The notes under the pieces: model-generated
Seen by the model: only the letters and a program-made list of their open reading frames with translations
The model's database searches: none
Told to the model about the DNA's origin: nothing
Assembly (NCBI GenBank): GCA_033807775.1
Contig: CM066320.1
Coordinates: forward strand, 185,488,784 to 185,552,783
Length of the DNA stretch: 64,000 nt
From: Saussurea involucrata
Taxonomy: Eukaryota > Streptophyta > Magnoliopsida > Asterales > Asteraceae
Direction: 5' to 3'
Program-made: the position numbers and the translations under genes
Shown here: piece by piece, positions 57,585-64,000 of the stretch
How positions within the stretch are numbered: the stretch's first letter is position 1
Layout of the letters: the number at the start of each line of letters is the position of its first letter

Positions 57585-57996
57585 CCGGATCAGATAAAGA
57601 TAGTTCAAAGTAAAAGTATCCGGATAAGCAGAAGAGTCCGGACAGCTTAAACTTACCAGATAACAAATGTTACCGGATGATAAGAGTGTCCGAACGAGAT
57701 AAATAAACACAAAACTTACCGGATGTTGAAGATTCCGAATACAGAACTTACCGGATGGTTAGTGAATCCGGATAAATTGTTTCCCGGATACTTAGTATTG
57801 ACCGGATAAAATTATTACCGGATTCCTAGAGTTGTCCAGATAAAATCCTTACCGAAAACTTTGGGTTTCCGGAAAAAATTACCCGGTAACTCGGAGTTTA
57901 AGAGAAAACTTACCCGGAAAGGAGACGTACCCGGAAAGGATAACACAAACGTCCGGAGACTTAGGAGTTGTCCGGATTCTGCGGCTGTGTTACCCG
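57585..57996 (-). repeat. CCGG motif array in the leader of element D
   Basis: Seventeen CCGG tetramers in 412 bp, mostly within TTACCGGAT or GTCCGGAT-type contexts, between the gag ATG and the 5' LTR. Non-coding. Confidence 0.9.
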
Positions 57997-58394
57997 GAAA
58001 CTACGGCTGTGAGTTTTCAATTGCTTGGGAATCAACTAGGGTTTCTCAAAATCGATCCTGAAAGATTAGGAACAATACCAAACACAAAAATACCACTAAC
58101 CTAATCGATTTTAAAGCAAAAATAGCAAGTTTTGATGGTAAAAATTTGATTTTTGATGAAGAACACACTCAAAACTTTTGAATTTGATTTGCTTAATTAC
58201 CCACTCAAATAGTCGAATTAGGATGTGAAAATTTACAGAAACACTAATGACAATGATGCTAACACAACCCAATAAACATAATCAATCAATTTAATCAGAA
58301 TCAATGATTTGAAATTTCAAGAATGTGACAGTCGTGAAAAAGTCAAATCTTACCAGAAATCAATATGAATGCTCAGAATCAAATCCGTCCGTCT

Positions 58395-58406
58395 GCTCTG
58401 ATACCA
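58395..58406 (-). other. Primer binding site (element D)
   Basis: TGGTATCAGAGC on the minus strand, two bases from the 5' LTR. Confidence 0.85.
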
Positions 58407-58408
58407 AT

Positions 58409-58678
58409 TGTGAGTCTCAGATCCGTGCAACAATAATGAAATCAAATAGATAAACAATGTATGTAACGATTTCAACTGGTCATCTCTGATTAAGCTTTCA
58501 ATATTAGAGAGAATTACAATAAAGAGTGATGAAAGCAAATGAGACAACTAGCCTAATTTTCTAAGGCTAGATTGCTTTATATATGGCGGGCCGGTGGTTA
58601 ACAAGCCCACGACCCGTTCACTAACAAGGCCTGATATTAGCCCCTTGAACTTCTAATCAACCAAATATTACCCTAACA
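58409..58678 (-). repeat. 5' LTR of element D
   Basis: 270 bp; TATATAAAGC on the minus strand near 58575 is a TATA-like box. Confidence 0.9.
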
Positions 58679-60206
58679 CTTCCTATAGTCCATATAGATT
58701 CTCCATCCTGACACTACTCTAGTCGGTATAAGTTCATTTTTCTCATTAGTTACCACAATAACTCCACCCTTTTTAGGTACACATTGCACAGGACTGACAC
58801 AAGTACTACTGGCAATAGGATAAATTATGCCAGCATCCAACCATTTTAAAATTTCTTTTTTAACAACCTCTTTCATCATAGGGTTGAGTCTTCTTTGAGG
58901 CTCAACTGAAGTAAAATCTTTGTTTTCTAAAATGATTTTATGTTGACAGATAGTAGGGCTTATGCCCTTCAAATCAGCAATGGTCCATCCTATGGCCTTG
59001 GTGTGCTGTTTCAACATGATCACCAATTTTTCTTCCTGGTCAGATTCTAAGGATGATGAAATAATGACTGGCAATTTCCCTGGTTCTCCTAGAAAGGCAT
59101 ATTTTAACTGAGAGGGAAGTTGCTTTAATTCTAAGTCTGGAGCACATTCTAAAGAAGGCACAAGAGTTTTCCTGTCCTTATTTTCTAAAACTTCAATAAC
59201 AGAGGTGACATGTATGTCTTCTAAGTCATCAAACTCTGCTTTGTCTTCTTCACTATCAGATTTTTCCATTTCCATCCCCTCCCCAAAATTTTGGTCTAGA
59301 CACCAAGATTCAATCAAACTTAAGGTAGAACATTCCTCTCTCTCTTCAGGATATTTAAGGGAGTCCAACACATTAAAGGTAACTTGTTGGTCTTGAACTC
59401 TCATGGTGAGTTCACCCTTTTGGACATCTATCAGAGTTCTCCCAGTGGCTAGGAAAGGTCTTCCTAAAATGATGGGAATATCCTTGTCAGCTTCAAAGTC
59501 TAGGATGATAAAATCTGCAGGGAAAATAAACTTGTCAACCTGAACTAGGACATCCTCAATTTTACCTTTAGGCCAAGCTATGGACTTATCTGCAAATAAG
59601 AGAGACACAGTTGTGGGTCTAGCTTCACCTGTGCCTAAGGTATTGAATACAGATAAAGGCATAAGGTTCACACTGGCACCTAAGTCACATAAAACATGTC
59701 CTACTTCTTTACCTCCAATGGAACATGGGATGGTAAAACTTCCAGGATCTTTCATCTTTTTAGGGATCTTATTAGAGAACAAAGCACTACAACCTTCAGT
59801 CAGAGGTACAGTTTCATACTCATTCAATTTCTTCTTTTTACTTAAAATATCTTTTAAAAACTTTGCATAACTTGGCATTTGTTCAATGGCTTCAACCAAA
59901 GGTATGTTGATATGCAGCTGTTTAAAAACATCTAAAAACGTTTTGAATTGCAGTTCATCTCTCTCATTCCTCATCCTTTGGGGATAAGGAATATAAAGAG
60001 GAACTGTAGTAGGAGATGTAGTCTTTTGAATAGTTGGTGCTGAAACTGGTGGTGAGGTCTTGTCTATCTTAATTTTACCAGGAATTTTGGGACTGTCACC
60101 AGCTTGTGACATATCCACAATAGGCTTGTCTGTGGTTGTTTGATCTTTCTTGGGTTCTTCAGGAATTAAAAGTGGAATTGTTGGAATGGGAATGGTGTTA
60201 TTGGGC
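58679..60206 (-). pseudogene. pol: Athila-type gag end, protease and RT start
   Basis: Open for about 510 codons. First the Gag tail (FKTFLDVFKQLHINIPLVEA), then aspartic protease with VLCDLGASVNLMP and IILGRPFLAT, then RT N-terminus QRRLNPMMKEVVKKEILKWL and CVPKKGG. Cut by element D directly after the MDYRK motif. Its first residues are read from the solo LTR on the right. Confidence 0.92.
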
Positions 60207-62403
60207 TGTAACACCCTCAAAATTGGAATGAGCAACTAACTTTAATTTCAATAAAATAACCAAAAAAGGATACAATCATTTCTATAGATCATCCCTGAAA
60301 ATACTTCGGAATTTAAACATTATAATTCCCACAATTAATAACTTAAGACAGGCGTTACTTAACACAACACAAGTTGCTAATCCCAAATAAGTGCGGAAGA
60401 CTTCACTAATCAAAATCGCCTCTCGTGCACTCTACTAGTACTCGCCACTTCACAGTGTAGCTAAAGCTACTCCCAAACTGAGCCTGTTGCACATGCCGAC
60501 AAATAAAAAGGGTTAGGCTAACGCCTAGTGAGTTCAAGAGTTTTATCATGACCATATAAATTCATAAATCGAGAGGGATGCAATTTAAGTCATGATTTCA
60601 AAAGAGTTTTCTTTAGATGTAAATCACCCATTTTCCACTCACACAAATCTTGTGCTGAAATCTTTAATATAAAATGATTTCTCAAAATGGTCTCATTCCC
60701 AAAACCAACGTGAAAGGTGAAATGACATTTGATTCTCAAAACGATTGACTTCATAAATAAATCACCATTATTCCAAAACACCCCGAACATGGATGAAACA
60801 TAACCCATAACTCACATAACGTGGAAACAATGCATATAAATATGATACGTCACTGAAAACATGGATAACAACAAATACCCAAAACAACACCTTTCGGTGA
60901 CGGGGAAGGCCCGCATACATTGCACGTGACGGAACACAAAAGTGGGTCACCTACTATGCAATAAAACAAACACGTGGATACTCTCGTAAACTGAGCTCAA
61001 TCACTCCAGATCTATTGCCCGTGAGACTAGGGAGCCCCCAATTTCAACCACTCCAGGTCTATACATTGGGTCACTCCAAATCCACAACAACACATTTGGG
61101 ATTACACCTTACTGCCCATGAAACGACGCCCGACCATATAGGCCCACGCCTTACTTATCATTGAATCCGATGCCTATCCCGTGCCAAGCACATATGGAAT
61201 TACACCTTACTGCCCATGAGACGACGCCCGACCATGTAGGTCCACGCCTTACTTATCATGGAACCCGATGCCTATTCCGTGCTACAAAAGAGAAACTAAC
61301 GTCTCGTAAACTGAGCTCAATCAATCCCGATCTCTTGCCCGCGAGACTTGGAAAACTCAAACGCCTATGGATCCATAGCTAACAAGGTCTAAAACATTAC
61401 ACGACCCCAAATGAATAAATAAGTGCATACAAAACATGCAATTCCCCAATATCGTAAATCATGATCAAAACTCAACTTTGAGCTATCAAAACTGGACAAT
61501 TGTCCTCAAGACTTACAAAATCCAATATCGAGCCATAAACTCAACTGACTCAAAAGATAATTCATGAAAAGTCATTACATGAGATTAAACGTAGCAACAC
61601 ACACTTTTGCCAATAATATTTCAAATTCATGAAAACCCAAAATAGAACCTTGGGTTGGGACCACCCTCTTTTCCCAAAAGACTCACACCGTACATTTCCA
61701 AATCGTCCCATAATATACTAAATTCATGTTCCCAAATTATACACAAAATGCATTTTCATAACAGGTAGACTCCATTTATAACATAAATCAATAACCCATT
61801 TCCATGTATGATTTATCTATCACATTTTCCCAAAAACTCCAAATATAAGTGTTTTACAATATTTACAACCATAAATACTTCAAAGGGTCAAAACCCACCA
61901 ATTAATTCAACCATTGATAATTTTAATGTAAAAACACATAAGTACTTGGAAAGATAACATTTTGGCATGTACAAAGTTTTCACAAAGCAACTTGAATCAC
62001 CAAAATCGGAGTTGAAATGAGAGAGATATGAAGGAATGAAGTTTGGGGCTAAAAATCCCGTATTTATGCTCATCAGACGCTCCGCGCGGATGAACTAGCG
62101 CCAAGCACTGGTCATCAGATGCTCTGCGCGGATCCACTAGCGCCAACACCAGCGCCAAGCACTGGTCGCCCGGTTTCTTCCTAAACACTGTTTTGGCCAT
62201 AACTTCTTCGTTTTAGCTCCGTTTTCGCTCCGGAAAGGACCGTTGGACTCGTATTTGAATTCCTCATCCAACAAGACCATAAAATCTAGGATTTAATCCA
62301 AAATCATATTTTTCATATTTTTCATATTTTTCATATTTTTCTTAAAAGATCAATTTCCACACTGATTCAAAATTGTACTTATCCGAAAATTACGGGTGTT
62401 ACA
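60207..62403. mobile_element. Solo LTR, Ty3/gypsy (Tekay-like), 2197 bp
   Basis: Perfect 10-bp inverted ends TGTAACACCC...GGGTGTTACA. It interrupts the Athila gag between PENASV and NNTIPIPT. Flanks (tgggc and acact) show no target duplication. Contains a 98-bp tandem repeat (61099-61288), related outer copies (60984-61040, 61302-61350) and a CATATTTTT repeat (62305-62340). Clade guess rests on the terminal sequence. Confidence 0.75.
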
Positions 62404-64000
62404 ACACTAGCATTTTCTGGCCCAATAGTTCCATTGGTCTTAGCAGAGTCTAAAGCTATGTTTTTCTTTTCTGGCTCTGCTTGAGTTGTTTTTATTAAAT
62501 CTTTTTGTATGTTTTCTGGTAAATCCCTACCACTCCTCAAAGTTACAGCTTTAACATGCTCTTTTCCAATTCTCGGGGGTATTTCTGTGTCACTAGGTAG
62601 AGAACCGGAAGGGCGTTTTCTCATTTCTAAAGCCATTTGACCCACTTGGGTCTCCAGATTTTTAATTGATGCTTGAGTTTGGGATATAAATCCCTTCATC
62701 ATAGCTTCCAAGGAAGTAGATGATTTAGCATGGTGGTTTGACTTTTGTTGAAAAGCATGTTGATTATTTTGAAAATTCGTGTGCTGGTTGTTTTGAGGTA
62801 TTTGATAAAATTGCTGGGTTTGACCTTGCAATTTAGGTGGTGGTGGATTTAATGCTGGACTATGCCATGAAAAATTAGGACGATTCCTCCACTCAGGGTT
62901 GTAAGTTTGAGAAAAGGGTCCTCCTTTGTTATTGTTATTATTATAATAATAGTTATTATTACGTATATAGTTGATATGCTCGGGATTTCCTGGACAATGT
63001 TCAAAGTTGTGGCCATCACCACAGTACGTGCACTGGATAGACTGAACAGTAGCAAGAGGCATAACAGGGTTGACTGACACAACATTAAGGTTTCTAATCA
63101 AAGATGCCATGTCATTCAGCTGTGTAGATATTAATGCATAAGCATCGGGATCTTGTGCTCCTACAGTTGTTTTCCTAGGTGGTAATGCACGTGGATCAGC
63201 CCACTGACCATTGTTGTTAGAAATTCTTTCAAGAATATAATATCCCTCATTATAGGTACAAGAAGTGAAAGCTCTGTTTGCAGTAGCGTCGAGCATTTGT
63301 TTTGCAGTAATGTTTAAACCACTGTAAAACGTTTCTAACTGAATGCAGTACGGAATGCCATGGTGAGGGCATTTTCTCAAAAGCTCCTTGTATGTATCCC
63401 ATGCATCAGGAACTGCCTCATGTGCAAATTGCGTTTCTGGACTTAGCATTCCTCGTGGGTGGGAAATATTTTTTTAGAAATTTCTCCGCCATTTGGGCCC
63501 AGGTAACTATAGAATCTGGCTTCATTGAGTTGTACCAAGACCGTGCACTATCTCTTAAAGAGTATGGAAAAAGTTTTAATTTTAGTGCATCGTCTTCTAC
63601 ACCTGGAAGCTTAAAAGAGTCTGTAATTTCCATGAAAGACCTTAAATGAGAATGAGGATATTCAGATGCCAAACCAGCATACTGGCCGTTAGTTTGAAAC
63701 AAATGAAACATTATCGGTTTTAATTCAAAGTGGCGGGCTTGCAAAGTTGGTTTAAGAATTCCTGAATGTAACTGTGTTAAAACATGAACAACGTAAGACA
63801 TAATACCACCATCCTTTGAATTAGCTAACCGAAAAATGTTTTGTTCCTCATCATCAAGATTATTTATAAATGGCGGGTTTTCAAGATTTTCTTCATTATT
63901 AGGCCGCCCATTAGGTCCAAACTGGGGACCGTCCGCATGGTCTGACGAAGAATCACTTTCAGACACTTCTAAAGAATTTAAGACTCGATTAGCTCTTTGA
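62404..64000 (-). pseudogene. gag: Athila-type gag, N-terminal part running off the window
   Basis: From the right edge: RVLNSLEVSESDSSSDH, then the Gag core with FPYSLRDSARSWYNSM and FPPTRNAKSRN, a frameshift near 63430, then DTYKELLRKCPHHGIPY and ETFYSGL. Zinc knuckle CTYCGDGHNFEHC (C-x2-C-x3-H-x4-C, the Athila form), an Asn/Tyr repeat (YYYNNNNNK) and a tail with QASIKNLETQVGQMA. The start codon is outside the window. Continues at 58679-60206 beyond the solo LTR. Confidence 0.9.

Larger units (their letters stand above)
50482..58678 (-). mobile_element. Sirevirus-type Ty1/copia element D, complete but pol-deleted (8197 bp)
   Basis: LTRs 58409-58678 (5') and 50482-50764 (3'). Flanks cctcc (50477-50481) and cttcc (58679-58683) are a 5-bp target copy with one change. 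It sits in the Athila RT between DYR and RLNQAT. Gag and a post-pol gene are present, both broken; between them only about 20 pol codons and six AGGGGGAGC-like motifs remain. RT and integrase are absent, so it is non-autonomous. Confidence 0.92.
42986..64000 (-). mobile_element. Athila-type Ty3/gypsy element, 3' part, carrying nested insertions
   Basis: Minus strand, from the right edge: gag (partial), solo-LTR insertion, protease and start of RT, element D insertion, rest of RT, RNase H, integrase, a downstream ORF, polypurine tract and 3' LTR. Gag knuckle CTYCGDGHNFEHC, protease DLGAS and RT FMDDFSVYG with RT-RNase H-INT order fit Athila. Its 5' LTR is outside the window. It sits in element C at about 42985. 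Broken by several frameshifts and two insertions. Confidence 0.85.

Overview
The window is nuclear plant DNA: one intact, intron-rich host gene among nested retrotransposons. The TE clades (Sirevirus-type Ty1/copia, Athila-type Ty3/gypsy, L1-type LINE, Harbinger- and Stowaway-like MITEs) and the small AT-rich introns point to a eudicot. Some LTR and SINE-like textures recall Asteraceae, but I cannot fix the species.

Layout. (1) 1-9126, minus: Sirevirus element A, cut by the left window edge, with gag, frameshifted pol and the first half of a post-pol gene. (2) 9127-12136: LTR remnant, SINE-like unit, and a tandem duplication split by a truncated gypsy gag. (3) 12137-19387, minus: complete 12-exon SEC23 gene (768 codons), the only clear host gene, with several small TEs in its introns. 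(4) 19388-20872: SEC23 upstream region with a foldback MITE. (5) 20873-34890: an L1-type reverse-transcriptase fragment split by complete Sirevirus element B (21166-34164; 5-bp TSD gcaac; LTRs about 1% diverged). (6) 36110-42985: Sirevirus element C, degenerate, with a solo LTR in its gag. (7) 42986-64000, minus: Athila-type element, apparently inserted in C and running off the right edge. It carries complete Sirevirus element D (50482-58678) in its reverse transcriptase and a solo LTR (60207-62403) between gag and protease.

How the parts relate. A and B belong to one family: 805-codon Gag, PR-INT-RT-RH Pol, then a third gene after pol. Their pol genes carry different lesions, while gag and all visible third-gene sequence stay open. 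The third gene looks like a separate transcription unit: CCAAT, G-box and TATA motifs, a putative leader intron, a large exon, and a putative 155-nt intron leading to a second exon. D has a related but broken third gene and almost no pol.

The most unusual observation is the gag-pol junction. In all four Sirevirus copies (three lineages) a GT...AG segment of 31, 32 or 36 nt starts directly after a Trp codon and contains the gag stop inside a branch-point-like CTAAT, then a pyrimidine-rich stretch and TGCAG. Removing it would join gag to pol in frame in every lineage, although the raw frame offset differs. Each family also has its own dense short-motif array: CGCTGA in A/B, GAAGACATC in C, CCGG in D.
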